Below, piece by piece: positions 9,758-18,508 of a stretch of 64,000 nucleotides of DNA. Position 1 is the stretch's first letter. Every line of letters begins with the position of its first letter. Below the pieces are notes generated by a model. The model worked only from the letters and a program-made list of their open reading frames with translations. It made no database searches and was not told the DNA's origin. Source of the stretch: Devosia sp. (GTDB taxonomy: Bacteria > Pseudomonadota > Alphaproteobacteria > Rhizobiales > Devosiaceae); assembly GCA_016713105.1 (NCBI GenBank), contig JADJPS010000018.1, forward strand, positions 372,001 through 436,000, given 5' to 3'. A program made the translations under genes and the position numbers.

Positions 9758-10013
9758 TGCCGCACCCGGAGGCGGGATCGAGGAAGGGGATGCAGCACGC
9801 GCAAGGACTGCCCCGGCACTCCGGGTCGGGGCCCGACGGCGCGGATGGGGAGGAATTCGGCCACCGGCCCGGTGTCATCCCGGCGGATGCCGGCTACCAG
9901 TGATGCGCGCCGCGCGCTCGGGCCCGCTTCGTTCTGGCTCACCCGCACCGGAACCTGTGAACCGAAGACGGGAGCGTGCCGTATCGAACACGACAACCCA
10001 TTGGAGAATGGTG

Positions 10014-10250
10014 ATGACCCGACTGGCACTGGCAGCCCTGCTGTCCGCCGCACTTGCCTCCGGCGCGCTTGCCGTCTCGGTGGGCGAGATCGCCCGCAAG
10101 TGCGGTGACGACGCCAAGGCCTATTGCGATGGCGTCGGCTATGGCGACCCGATGACCGAGTGCCTCGCCAAGAACCGCAGCAAGCTCGCGCCGCAGTGCA
10201 AGGTTATCGTCGACCGCATCCGAAACGGCGAAAGCGTCTCGCTGTTCTAG
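10014..10250 (+). CDS. small Cys-rich secreted protein of unknown function
   Basis: The product has 78 residues. A signal peptide of about 22 residues (MTRLALAALLSAALASGALA) leads to a short periplasmic domain. That domain has four cysteines, in RKCGDD, AYCDGV, TECLAK and PQCKVI, so two disulfides are likely. GGAG at 10003-10006 sits seven bases before ATG 10014. The in-frame ATG at 10008 is too close to it. Cys-rich rap1a/Tai-like small proteins look similar, but no specific family was recognised. The 256 bases before it hold no recognisable gene. Confidence 0.7.
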   Translation: MTRLALAALLSAALASGALAVSVGEIARKCGDDAKAYCDGVGYGDPMTECLAKNRSKLAPQCKVIVDRIRNGESVSLF

Positions 10251-10265
10251 TCTTCGGGCAGAAGT

Positions 10266-10288
10266 GGCGCCCACACGTGGCGGGCGCC
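10266..10288. terminator. hairpin between convergent genes, possible bidirectional terminator
   Basis: GGCGCCC and GGGCGCC form a perfect 7-bp stem with a 9-base loop, between the stop of the small Cys-rich gene and the end of serA. There is no T-tract, so its terminator activity is a guess from position and stem strength. Confidence 0.35.
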
Positions 10289-10295
10289 GATGCCA

Positions 10296-11879
10296 TCAGA
10301 ACCGCAGCGCCTTGGCCTGCCGTACGCCGGGGAGCGCGGCGATCTGGGCCAGTTGGTCCGGCGTCATCGTGCCATCGATCGACAGCAGCGCGATCGCATC
10401 GCCGCCAACCTCGGCCCGGCCGAGGTTGAAGTTGGCGATGTTGATGCCCAGGTTGCCGAGCAGCGTGCCAAGCCGGCCGATATGGCCCGGCTTGTCCTCG
10501 TTGGTGACATACAGCATGGTGGGCGTCAGTTCGGCCTCCATGTTGATCCCCTTGACCTGGATGATGCGCGGCTTGCCGCTGGCAAACAGCGTGCCGGCCA
10601 CGCCGCGCTCCTGCTTGTCGGTGATCACCGTCAGCCGCACATAGCCTTCGTAGGCCCCCTGCTGGTCGCGATTGGTGGTCTCGACGGAAATGCCGCGATC
10701 CTTGGCGATCTGCGGCGCCGAGACCATGTTGATGTCGCCCAGCGAGGGCTTGAGCACGCCGTTGATCGCGGCGGCGATCATCGGCTTGGTGTTGAGCTGG
10801 GCGACCGCCCCCTCGAACTCGATGCGGATGCCCGTGATCGGATCCTCGGTCAGTTGCCCCGCGAACGAACCCAGCGCCTCGGCCAGCCTGACCCAGGGGG
10901 TGAGCCGCGGCGCCTCCTCGGCGGTGATCGAGGGGAAGTTCAGCGCGTTGGCGATTTCGCCGGTGTTGAGATAGGCCGAAATCTGCTCGGCCACCTGCAA
11001 GGCGACATTCTCCTGCGCCTCGGTGGTCGAGGCCCCCAGGTGCGGGGTACAGATGACGTTGGCCAGCCCGAACAGCGGATTGTCGACGGCCGGTTCCTCG
11101 AGGAACACGTCGAGCGCCGCGCCGGCCACCTTGCCCGACTTCAGGCCCTCCAGCAGCGCCGCCTCATCGATCAGCCCGCCACGGGCGCAGTTGATGATCC
11201 GCACCCCCGGCTTCATCCGGGCGATGGCATCGGCATTGATGATGTTGCGCGTCGCCTCGATCAGCGGCGTGTGGATGGTGATGAAGTCGGCACGAGCGAA
11301 CAGATCGTCCAGTTCCACCTTCTCCACCCCCAGCGTCATCGCCCGCTCCGGCGTCAGGAACGGATCGAAGGCGATGACCTTCATCTTCAGCCCCTGCGCC
11401 CGGTCGGCGACGATCGAGCCGATATTGCCCGCCCCGATCAGCCCGAGCACCTTGTTGGTGACCTCGACGCCCATGAAGCGGTTCTTCTCCCACTTCGATG
11501 CCTGGGTCGAAGCATCGGCCTCGGGGATCTGTCGGGCCAGCGCCATCATCATGGCGACGGCATGCTCGGCCGTGGTGATCGAATTGCCGAAGGGCGTGTT
11601 CATCACGATGATGCCCTTCTTGGTGGCGGCCGGGATGTCGACATTGTCGACGCCGATGCCGGCCCGGCCGATCACCTTGAGATTGGTCGCGGCCGCGATG
11701 ATCTTCTCGGTCACCTTGGTCGCCGAGCGGATGGCAAGCCCGTCATACTGGCCGATCACCTCGAGGAGCTTCTCCTTGTCCTTGCCGAGATCGGGCAGGT
11801 AGTCGACGTCGATGTTGTTGTCCTTGAATATCTGGACCGCGGTCTTGCTGAGTTTGTCCGAAACGAGAACCTTGGGCAT
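10296..11879 (-). CDS. serA: D-3-phosphoglycerate dehydrogenase
   Basis: It oxidises 3-phosphoglycerate with NAD+ in the first step of serine synthesis. The 527 residues make the long form: a substrate domain, an NAD domain with GLIGAGNIG at 146-154, an intervening domain (about 320-450) and a C-terminal ACT domain (about 455-527) that could sense serine. The catalytic trio is visible as R233 (CARGG), E262 (FLEEP) and H280 (TPHLGAS). ATG 11879 has GGAG six bases upstream. An upstream in-frame start would add 16 residues without homology. serA follows serC on the same strand, with a 114-base gap containing a large inverted repeat. Confidence 0.96.
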   Translation of the reverse strand: MPKVLVSDKLSKTAVQIFKDNNIDVDYLPDLGKDKEKLLEVIGQYDGLAIRSATKVTEKIIAAATNLKVIGRAGIGVDNVDIPAATKKGIIVMNTPFGNSITTAEHAVAMMMALARQIPEADASTQASKWEKNRFMGVEVTNKVLGLIGAGNIGSIVADRAQGLKMKVIAFDPFLTPERAMTLGVEKVELDDLFARADFITIHTPLIEATRNIINADAIARMKPGVRIINCARGGLIDEAALLEGLKSGKVAGAALDVFLEEPAVDNPLFGLANVICTPHLGASTTEAQENVALQVAEQISAYLNTGEIANALNFPSITAEEAPRLTPWVRLAEALGSFAGQLTEDPITGIRIEFEGAVAQLNTKPMIAAAINGVLKPSLGDINMVSAPQIAKDRGISVETTNRDQQGAYEGYVRLTVITDKQERGVAGTLFASGKPRIIQVKGINMEAELTPTMLYVTNEDKPGHIGRLGTLLGNLGINIANFNLGRAEVGGDAIALLSIDGTMTPDQLAQIAALPGVRQAKALRF

Positions 11880-11915
11880 GGGATGCTCCAGTGGAATGGA
11901 TGTGCTGAGGAGTAA

Positions 11916-11990
11916 GGCAGTCGGCAATCGGCAGTAGGCAGTCGCGCTACCTACACACCTCCGACTGCCGACTGCCGACTTACGATTGCC
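11916..11990. repeat. heptad-built inverted repeat between serC and serA
   Basis: The left arm (11916-11944) is four imperfect copies of GGCAGTC-type heptamers. The right arm (11962-11990) is the reverse complement with 24 of 29 positions matching, and the loop is 17 bases. The right arm almost abuts the serC stop. It can form a long hairpin in the serC-serA transcript, where it might terminate or stabilise RNA, or it may be a dispersed intergenic repeat. Confidence 0.8.
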
Positions 11991-11993
11991 GTC

Positions 11994-13178
11994 TCAGGCT
12001 GCGGCCTTGCCCAGCGCGGCTTTTTCGGCCGCGAAGGCATGGTCGAGCCAGGGGGTCAGCGCCTCGAGATTGGCGGCCTCGACGGTCGAGCCGGCCCAGA
12101 TCCGAAGGCCAGTGGGCGCGTCGCGATAGCCGCCGATGTCGTAGGCGACACCGGCCTTGTCGAGGCGCGAGACGATCGCCTTGGCGAAGGCGGCCTGCGC
12201 CTCATCGGACAACGCGGCGATCGCCGGGTCCTTGATCACGAGGCAGACCGAGGTGTTCGAGCGTTCGGTTTCGTTCCTCGCGAGGAACGCCGCCCAGTCG
12301 GACCTGGCGACCCAGTCGGCCAGCACCTTGAAATTGGCGTCGGCACGAGCCTGCATGGCCTTGAGCCCGCCCACCGACTTGCCCCACTCCATCGCGTCCA
12401 CCGCATCCTCGATGCACAGCATCGAGACGGTGTTGATGGTGGCGCCCTCGAAGATGTCGGCCATGAGCTTGCCGCCCTTTGTCATGCGGAAGATCTTGGG
12501 CAGCGGCCAGGCCGGCTTGTAGGTTTCGAGCCGCTCGACAGCCCGGGGGGAAAGGATCAGGACGCCATGCGCCGCCTCGCCGCCGAGCGCCTTCTGCCAG
12601 GAGAAGGTGACCACATCGAGCTTCTGGAAATCGAGGTTCTGCGCAAACGCGGCCGAGGTCGCGTCGCAGATGGTGAGACCCTTGCGATCCGCCGGGATCC
12701 ATTCGGCGTTCGGGACGCGCACGCCCGAGGTGGTGCCGTTCCAGGTGAACACCACGTCGTTGTCGAAGTTGACGGTCGAGAGGTCCGGCAGCTCGCCATA
12801 CGGCGCCTTCAACACCCGCACGTTCTCGAGCTTCAGCTGCTTCTGGACGTCCGTGACCCAGCCCTCGCCGAACGACTCCCAGGCCAGCATGTCGACACCA
12901 CGGGCGCCGAGCATCGACCACATCGCCATCTCGACCGCGCCGGTATCGGAGGCAGGGACGATGCCGATCAGGTAGTCGGCCGGCACCTCGAGCAGCTCGC
13001 GCGTCAGCGCGATGGCCTTCTCGATCCGCGCCTTGGCCGGCTTGGCGCGGTGCGAGCGTCCGACCAGCGCGTTGGCCAGCACATCCACCGTCCACCCGGG
13101 ACGCTTGGCACAGGGGCCCGACGAAAAATTGGGGTTAGCCGGTTTCACTGCCGGCGCAGTCAGGGGCATATCAGCCAT
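11994..13178 (-). CDS. serC: phosphoserine aminotransferase
   Basis: It converts 3-phosphohydroxypyruvate and glutamate to phosphoserine with pyridoxal phosphate, the second step of serine synthesis. The 394-residue length is the alphaproteobacterial type. The PLP lysine is K196 in FSWQKALGGE, preceded by the PLP-ring aspartate in TICDATSAAF (D172). The N-terminus PNPNFSSGPCAKRPGW is characteristic. ATG 13178 was chosen over an upstream in-frame ATG because the extra 51 residues resemble no SerC and would cover the leader hairpins. It is the first gene of a serC-serA operon. Confidence 0.95.
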   Translation of the reverse strand: MADMPLTAPAVKPANPNFSSGPCAKRPGWTVDVLANALVGRSHRAKPAKARIEKAIALTRELLEVPADYLIGIVPASDTGAVEMAMWSMLGARGVDMLAWESFGEGWVTDVQKQLKLENVRVLKAPYGELPDLSTVNFDNDVVFTWNGTTSGVRVPNAEWIPADRKGLTICDATSAAFAQNLDFQKLDVVTFSWQKALGGEAAHGVLILSPRAVERLETYKPAWPLPKIFRMTKGGKLMADIFEGATINTVSMLCIEDAVDAMEWGKSVGGLKAMQARADANFKVLADWVARSDWAAFLARNETERSNTSVCLVIKDPAIAALSDEAQAAFAKAIVSRLDKAGVAYDIGGYRDAPTGLRIWAGSTVEAANLEALTPWLDHAFAAEKAALGKAAA

Positions 13179-13180
13179 GG

Positions 13181-13218
13181 CGACCCTCCCAGGTCGAAAG
13201 CCTTGCGTTAGGGCAAGG
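13181..13218 (-). promoter_or_regulatory. serC leader: two hairpins, one holding the Shine-Dalgarno
   Basis: Reading the minus strand, CCTTGC-CCTAAC-GCAAGG (13218-13201) is a 6-bp stem. CGACC-TGGGAG-GGTCG (13196-13181) is a second stem that partly buries the GGGAGG ribosome binding site three bases before the serC ATG. A conserved serC leader RNA is known in alphaproteobacteria, and this is a plausible member. The match was judged by eye only. Confidence 0.5.
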
Positions 13219-13261
13219 TGTCCTGAGCCGGGCTGATACGCCGCCGGTTGCGGGCCGTCAA

Positions 13262-13458
13262 TTGAAATTGCGGGGCCCCGCCCCCCCGCCCCCTGTTGAC
13301 CCCTCCATATTTTTGAGGGCTCCCCCACCACGACCTTGGAGACCCGCAGAAATCCCTGCCTCCGACGAAGGCGACTTCATTGGGGGAGGCAAACTGGCCG
13401 GGCTGGATCGGGCGTCGCCAGCGCCGAGGAATCGGTTTTCGCGGGGCGTCACTGGCGC
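13262..13458. other. non-coding stretch with possible intergenic repeat
   Basis: No gene is supported here. The stretch holds a C-rich tract, a CCCTC/GAGGG inverted pair around an AT-rich loop (13300-13320), and about 100 bases whose minus-strand reading (PPPMKSPSSEAGISAGLQG) looks like a recurrent intergenic repeat, from memory. Whether it is repeated elsewhere in the genome cannot be seen from this window. Confidence 0.3.
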
Positions 13459-14100
13459 CTACGAAGCTGCCACGTCGTCGTTCGCGTCCTGCGCAACAAG
13501 CAACTGCGTCAGTGATGGTAGAGGGAAGTCCCGGGGTGCTTGGGTATACAGCATGTCGTCGTCGGCTAACCGATGGTGCGCCGCGTTCGGCAGGAGAGCA
13601 GCATCAAGGGGCTTGAGGGCCTGAGGGTTGTGAAAGACTGAGATGCCCTCGGACCAGCTCTCCAAGTACACGGGGTCTCGGACTCGTTGTTGTGCGAAGC
13701 GGCTCTACAGCGTTCGGATCCGGGTTCATCCAAAGCCCGCTTCAAACACGGGGGTAGCTCCGCCACGTGCTCCTTCTCCCAGTATTCTTTGTTCGACTTA
13801 CCCGTGAGTGAGCCTGCAAACTTCATCGGCATATAGTTCTTGAGGTACGCGTTGGCCTGCTCCTCGGTGTCCACCGCCGGCGGCGAGACCACCTGCCCTA
13901 GCTTGTCCCTTGTGGGATTGACTGTGACGGCTTCGACATTGAAGGCGCCAAACGGGCTTTCGCAGCAGAAATCCGGAATCGCATGGATGCGCGAGATTTC
14001 GTATCCGAGTTCCGTGAAGGCCCCGAAGAGATAGAGTTCCCAGATGCGGGCATCAAACCCCGTCGTTTGAAACTGCTCGACGAGGTTGCCATCGGCAGGC
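13459..14100 (-). pseudogene. remnant of an unrecognised gene (frameshifted, both ends missing)
   Basis: Two frames carry pieces of one protein. The frame read down from 14100 gives LVEQFQTTGFDARIWELYLFGAF..., FNVEAVTVNPTRDK and YMPMKFAGSLTGKSNKEYWEKEH, then degenerates after about 13740. A second frame, read from 13680 to 13459, resumes with RDPVYLESWSEGISVFHNPQALKPLDAALLPN. I recognise a widespread hypothetical family with this order of motifs, but the middle part and the start are missing. The 5' end stops abruptly at the junction with the truncated DUF2798 gene. It is probably non-functional. Confidence 0.75.
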
Positions 14101-14229
14101 GTTGATCCAGGTTCCAAGGAAGCCGTCGACGAGACCGGCGTTGCGGAAGGTAGCGATGCCGGAGACGAGGAACGACATCAGGGCCGAGAGGATGAGGCCG
14201 AAGAGGATCGGGGCGTAGCGAGCGGGCAT
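14053..14229 (-). pseudogene. truncated DUF2798-family membrane protein
   Basis: From ATG 14229 the frame reads MPARYAPILFGLILSALMSF, then a typical DUF2798 first half up to about residue 42 (GFLGTW). Intact members continue with a second membrane helix. Here the frame instead enters the neighbouring pseudogene at about 14100 and stops at 14053 after 16 unrelated residues. The break marks a deletion joining two genes. A LysR regulator divergent from a DUF2798 gene is a common pairing, so the LysR gene at 14339 was probably its partner. Confidence 0.75.
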
Positions 14230-14338
14230 TCTGATACTCCTGTGATCGAATGCCAGTCAGGTACGCTTCCGTTCGCTATTGCGGAACGTGCAGCGTTCGC
14301 ATCTTATTCGTGCACCGAACGCCATGTCGGAGGTTCCG

Positions 14339-15235
14339 ATGCCCGACTTCAATCTGCTGGTGACGCTGGACGTTCTGCTCGCGGAAGGCAGCGTTGCAGC
14401 GGCGGCGAGGCGGCTGCGGCTGAGTCCTTCCGCGATGAGCCGGGCCCTGGCGCGATTGCGCGAAATCACCGGTGACCCGTTGCTCGTTCGCGCCGGCCGC
14501 CGCCTGGTTCCCACGCCGCGGGCGCTGGAACTTCGCGGTCAGGTCGGCCCGATCGTCGATGCGGCGCGGGCGATCCTGCGTCCCGCCGAAAAGCTCGATC
14601 TCGCGACACTGCACCGACATTTCGTCCTGCGCACGAGCGAGGGATTCGTGGAGACATTCGGTCCACGCCTGATCGCCCGGATACGCGAGGAAGCGCCCGG
14701 CGTGACCCTGCAGTTTGTAACCAAGCCGGACAAGGAAAGCGCACCGCTTCGCGAGGGAGAGGTCGACGTCGAGACAGGCGTCATCGACCTGACGACTGCG
14801 CCCGAGATGCGGGCACTGCCGTTGTTCGAGGACCGGTGGGTTGGTGTCGCGCGGGATGGACACCCCATCCTGGACGGGCGTGTGACGCTCAAGCGCTATG
14901 GTGCGGCCGAACATGTCCAGATCCTTCGTCGTGGACTTCACATCTCGGAGGTGGACGACACGGCGAGGGCCGCCGGAGCCGAGCGCCATGTCGGCGTAGT
15001 CGTGAACGGCTTCGCAGCTGCCATTGCACTTTCGCGCGACACCGACCTGATCGCCACGGTTCCCGAGCGTCACACCGAGGGATTGCGACGCGGCGTCAGT
15101 ACTTTCGCGCTGCCCTTTGCGATCGCCGGCTTCACCATCTCGATGCTCTGGCACCCGCGCATGGATGGAGACCTGGCGCACCGGTGGCTGCGCTCGTGTT
15201 TGCGCAGCGTATGCTCCATGGAGGCGGCCCGGTGA
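14339..15235 (+). CDS. LysR-family transcriptional regulator
   Basis: The 298 residues have an N-terminal winged helix-turn-helix (about 1-60, with LAEGSVAAAARRLRLSPSAMSRALARLRE) and a periplasmic-binding-like effector domain from about 90 to the end. GGAGG at 14329-14333 lies five bases before ATG 14339, which favours this start over the in-frame ATG at 14324. It is divergent from the truncated DUF2798 gene, its likely former target. The effector is unknown. Confidence 0.9.
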   Translation: MPDFNLLVTLDVLLAEGSVAAAARRLRLSPSAMSRALARLREITGDPLLVRAGRRLVPTPRALELRGQVGPIVDAARAILRPAEKLDLATLHRHFVLRTSEGFVETFGPRLIARIREEAPGVTLQFVTKPDKESAPLREGEVDVETGVIDLTTAPEMRALPLFEDRWVGVARDGHPILDGRVTLKRYGAAEHVQILRRGLHISEVDDTARAAGAERHVGVVVNGFAAAIALSRDTDLIATVPERHTEGLRRGVSTFALPFAIAGFTISMLWHPRMDGDLAHRWLRSCLRSVCSMEAAR

Positions 15236-15340
15236 CGTTCTCGGTGCTGTTGGCACCCAAATCGGGTATCGCCAGATGGGCGACGGCACTCGTGCCAAGA
15301 GGTGCTGCGGTTGGCCTGACTCCTGCTATCGTGGGCCACC

Positions 15341-18051
15341 ATGCCGGGCTCGCTGATCGCCACAAAGCTATTCGTCCCGAAACTCAAGGCCGGGGTCGTC
15401 GACCGGGGCCGGCTGAGCGGGCAGCTGCAGCGCGGCGGCGCGGCGAAGCTTACGCTCGTCTCGGCGCCGGCGGGGTTCGGCAAGACCACAGCCGTCGTGG
15501 CCTGGCTCAAGTCCCGCCCGACCGGTGGGGCGGTGGCCTGGCTCTCGCTGGACCAGACCGACAACCAGCCAGCGATGTTCTGGCCCCACGTGACCGCGGC
15601 ACTTCAGGATGCGGTGGGAAGGATCGGAGCGCCGCAGCTCGACATCCCCCAGCCGGCCGAGCCGCCCGACGACCGCATCCCGGCCGCCATCGTCAACGCG
15701 CTCGCCCCCTTGCCCGAGAGCCTCGAACTCGTTCTCGACGACTACCACGTCATCGACCAGCCGGCGGTGCATGCGGGTGTGACGTTCCTGCTCGAACACC
15801 TGCCCCCCAACGTCCACGTCGTCATGACAACGCGGGCCGATCCACCGCTGCCGCTCGCCCGGCTGCGGGCGCAGGGCGATCTGGTGGAAATCCGGGCAGC
15901 GGACCTCCGCTTCACCGCCGACGAGGTTGCGGCCTACCTCAACGGCGCCATAGGGCTCGGGTTGTCGGCGGCCGATGTGGCCGCGCTGGGGACCGGACGG
16001 AGGGGTGGATCGCGGCGCTGCAGCTCGCCGCGCTCTCGATCGAGGGGCGCGCGGATGCCGCGGCCTTCATCGCCGGGTTCGCAGGCAATGACCGCTACAT
16101 CTTCGACTACCTGGTCGAGGAGGTGCTGCAGCGCCAGCCCGAGAACGTCCGGCAGTTCCTGCTCGATACCTGCTTCCTCGACCGGCTGAGCGGGTCGCTC
16201 TGCGATGCCATTACCGGCCGAAGCGGCAGCCGGCAGATGCTCGAGGCGCTAAACCGGGCGAACCTGTTCCTCGTACCGCTCGACGACCGGCGCGAATGGT
16301 ACAGGTACCATCACCTCTTCGCCGATGTGCTCGAGACCCAGCTCGACGCCGACGCGCGGGAGCGGCTGTTCGTGCTGCGCCGGCGCGCCAGCGACTGGTA
16401 CGAGGCGCGCGGCGAGCGCACCGAGGCCATCCGCCACGCGATGGCGGCGGAGGACTTCGAGCGCGCGGCCGAGCTGATCGAACTCGCCATCTTCGGCATG
16501 CAGAAGCTGCGTCAGGAGCTCACCGTCCGCGCCTGGATGCGAGCGCTTCCCGGTGCCATCGTGCGGAAGCGCCCGGTGTTGGGGATCGCCCTCGCGGGCG
16601 TCCTCGCCTCGGTCGGCGAGTTCGAGGGGCTCGAGGAGCGGCTGCGCGACGTCGAGCGCGCCCTCGCGGCGATCGATGGGGCCGGCGGCGCGATACCCGA
16701 GGGAGTCGCCGTGGCCGACAGCACGCATCTGCCGCGCGTGCCGGGACTGGTCGAGCTCTACCGCGCCGCCCTCTCGCAGGCTCGCGGCGAACTGGCGGCG
16801 GGTGTCCGCCACGCCGAACGGGTACTGGAGATCGCGCCGGCGGACGACCACCTGGCGCGCGCGGCGGCGGCATCGCTGCTCGGCATCGCTTACTGGTCGG
16901 AGGGCGAGCTCGAGCTGGCGCGCGCCAGATGGACCGAAGGGCGAGACGGACTCATGCGCGCAGGGCACGTCGCCGATACGCTCGGGGTTTCCGTCGCCAT
17001 TGCAGACATCGACCTGGTGCTCGGCAGGCTGCGCGAGGCTGAGCAGGTCTTCGAGCACGCGCTGGAGGTGTCGGCAGCGGAGCGCGGTCCGGTTCTGCGC
17101 GGCACGGCCGACATGCATACCGGCCTCGCCATGGTGCTGCGCGAGCGCAACGAACTTGGGGCGGCGCGCCGGCACCTGCTGACGAGCGCCGAGCTCGGCG
17201 AGGGTGCCGGGCTACCGCAGAACCCCTACCGCTGGCGGGTCGCGGACGCGCTGCTCAAACAGGACGAGGGCGACCTCGACGGCGCCCGCGTCAGTATCGA
17301 GGAGGCGGTCCGCGTCTATGCCGCGGACTTCTTTCCCAACGTGCGGCCGGTTGCGGCGACGCGGGTCCGCATCCTTGTCGCACAGGGCCGGCTGGACGAG
17401 GCCGCGCGATGGCAACGCGAGGCGGGTGTCACCGCCGATGACACGCTGAGCTATATGCGCGAGTACGAGCACACTACGCTGGCGCGGCTGCTGCTCGCGC
17501 AGGACCTCAAGGGCGGTGTGGGCGCCCGGGCATTGCCGTTGCTGCGCCGCCTGCTCGAGGCGGCCGAGGCCGGCAGCCGCGACGGCAGCGTCATCGAGCT
17601 CTCCATCCTCGTCGCGCTTGCGAGCCGGCAGGCCGGGATCGACGAGGCGCTGAAGCACCTGGGACGGTCGTTGTCGCTGGCGGCGCCCGAGGGCCATGTG
17701 CGGGTCTTCGTCAACGAAGGCCCGGCGATGGAAGCGCTGCTGAAGGCCGCCGCGAAGCGCCAGATCGGCGCGGACTACGCGAACCGGCTCCTCGCGGCGT
17801 TCGGCTCGGCGCAGCCGAAGCCCGGGATGCACCCCGACCTGATCGAAGCGCTGAGCGAGCGGGAGCTCGACGTGCTGCGGCTGCTGGGCAGCGACTTGGG
17901 CGGCCCGGAGATCGCGCGCGAGCTCGCCATCTCCGAGAACACCATGCGCACGCACACCAAGAACATCTACGAGAAGCTGGGCGTGAACAGCCGCCGCGCC
18001 GCCGTAAGCCGCGCCGAGGAGCTACAGCTGCTGACCCGCCGGAAGGCCTAG
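15341..18051 (+). pseudogene. MalT-like LuxR-family ATP-binding regulator, split by a frameshift
   Basis: This is a large STAND-type regulator with an N-terminal ATPase (Walker A APAGFGKTT at 42-50, VLDDYHVI Walker B region), an alpha-helical TPR-like middle and a C-terminal LuxR helix-turn-helix (LSERELDVLRLLGSDLGGPE... in the last 70 residues). The first frame runs from ATG 15341 and loses sense at the GGGG run 15988-15991. The second frame continues as DRTEGWIAALQLAALS to the stop at 18051. Adding one G would restore a protein of about 903 residues. The rest is free of stops, so the loss is recent or a sequencing error. If intact, it probably regulates the membrane-protein genes downstream. 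Confidence 0.85.
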
Positions 18052-18074
18052 AGCCAACTCGGCCTGCTCCAGCC

Positions 18075-18090
18075 CGGGCCCGGCCGGGCC
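18075..18090. terminator. GC palindrome after the LuxR gene
   Basis: GGGCCCGGCCGGGCCC is a 16-base perfect palindrome 24 bases after the luxR-type stop. It has no T-tract, so terminator function is uncertain. Confidence 0.3.
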
Positions 18091-18098
18091 CGATCCCC

Positions 18099-18167
18099 CT
18101 CACAAAAGAAAAGTGCGTCGGCTCACCAAGCTTGGTGAGGCGCACTCACCAAGTCCGCTCTCACAAG
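18099..18167. promoter_or_regulatory. array of CTCAC half-sites, candidate operator
   Basis: CTCAC occurs at 18099, 18122 and 18145, exactly 23 bases apart, and again at 18160. The second copy is part of the 18-base perfect palindrome CTCACCAAGCTTGGTGAG (18122-18139). The third, CTCACCAAG, repeats its half-site. The array lies 55-125 bases before the first gene of the membrane-protein operon and just after the LuxR regulator gene. Confidence 0.5.
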
Positions 18168-18221
18168 TGACCCTGCCGGCGAGACAACGCCCACGCCGGC
18201 GGCACAAACCGAGAGACGACG

Positions 18222-18485
18222 ATGAGCACCCCAACCCCAGGACAGCCGGACCGGCCCGAAGGCGAGACCTACGAGATTCGGCTTCGCGGCCATCTCGACG
18301 CGCGCTGGGCCGCACGCCTGGGCCTCCCAGGCCTCACTCACGAAAGCGACGGCACGACGACGCTGCGCGCCGTCGGGGTGGACCAGGCTGCGCTTCACGG
18401 CCTGCTCCAGCGGGTCCGCGATCTGGGCCTCACGCTGGTCTCGGTCATTCGTGTCTCTCCCGCTTCCGACGACGCCTCGAACTAA
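18222..18485 (+). CDS. small protein of unknown function
   Basis: The product has 87 residues, soluble, with no signal peptide. A charged N-terminus is followed by YEIRLRGHLDARWAARL, TTTLRAVGVDQAALHGLLQRVRDLGLTLVSV. The pattern suggests a small alpha/beta fold in which the second half is a helix (QAALHGLLQRV) followed by a beta-strand. Similar short proteins occur beside MalT-like regulators. GAGAG precedes the ATG. It is first in the operon behind the CTCAC repeats. Confidence 0.7.
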   Translation: MSTPTPGQPDRPEGETYEIRLRGHLDARWAARLGLPGLTHESDGTTTLRAVGVDQAALHGLLQRVRDLGLTLVSVIRVSPASDDASN

Positions 18486-18508
18486 CCCCAACTCACAAGG
18501 AACCCAGA

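Noticed and set aside
11962..11990. Heptad repeats as a phage attachment site
   Set aside because: No integrase gene or tRNA is nearby, and the repeats form an inverted, not a direct, pair.
13262..13624. A possible 120-residue plus-strand protein
   Set aside because: Pro-rich start from a C-tract, no ribosome binding site, and it lies antisense to a pseudogene with real homology.
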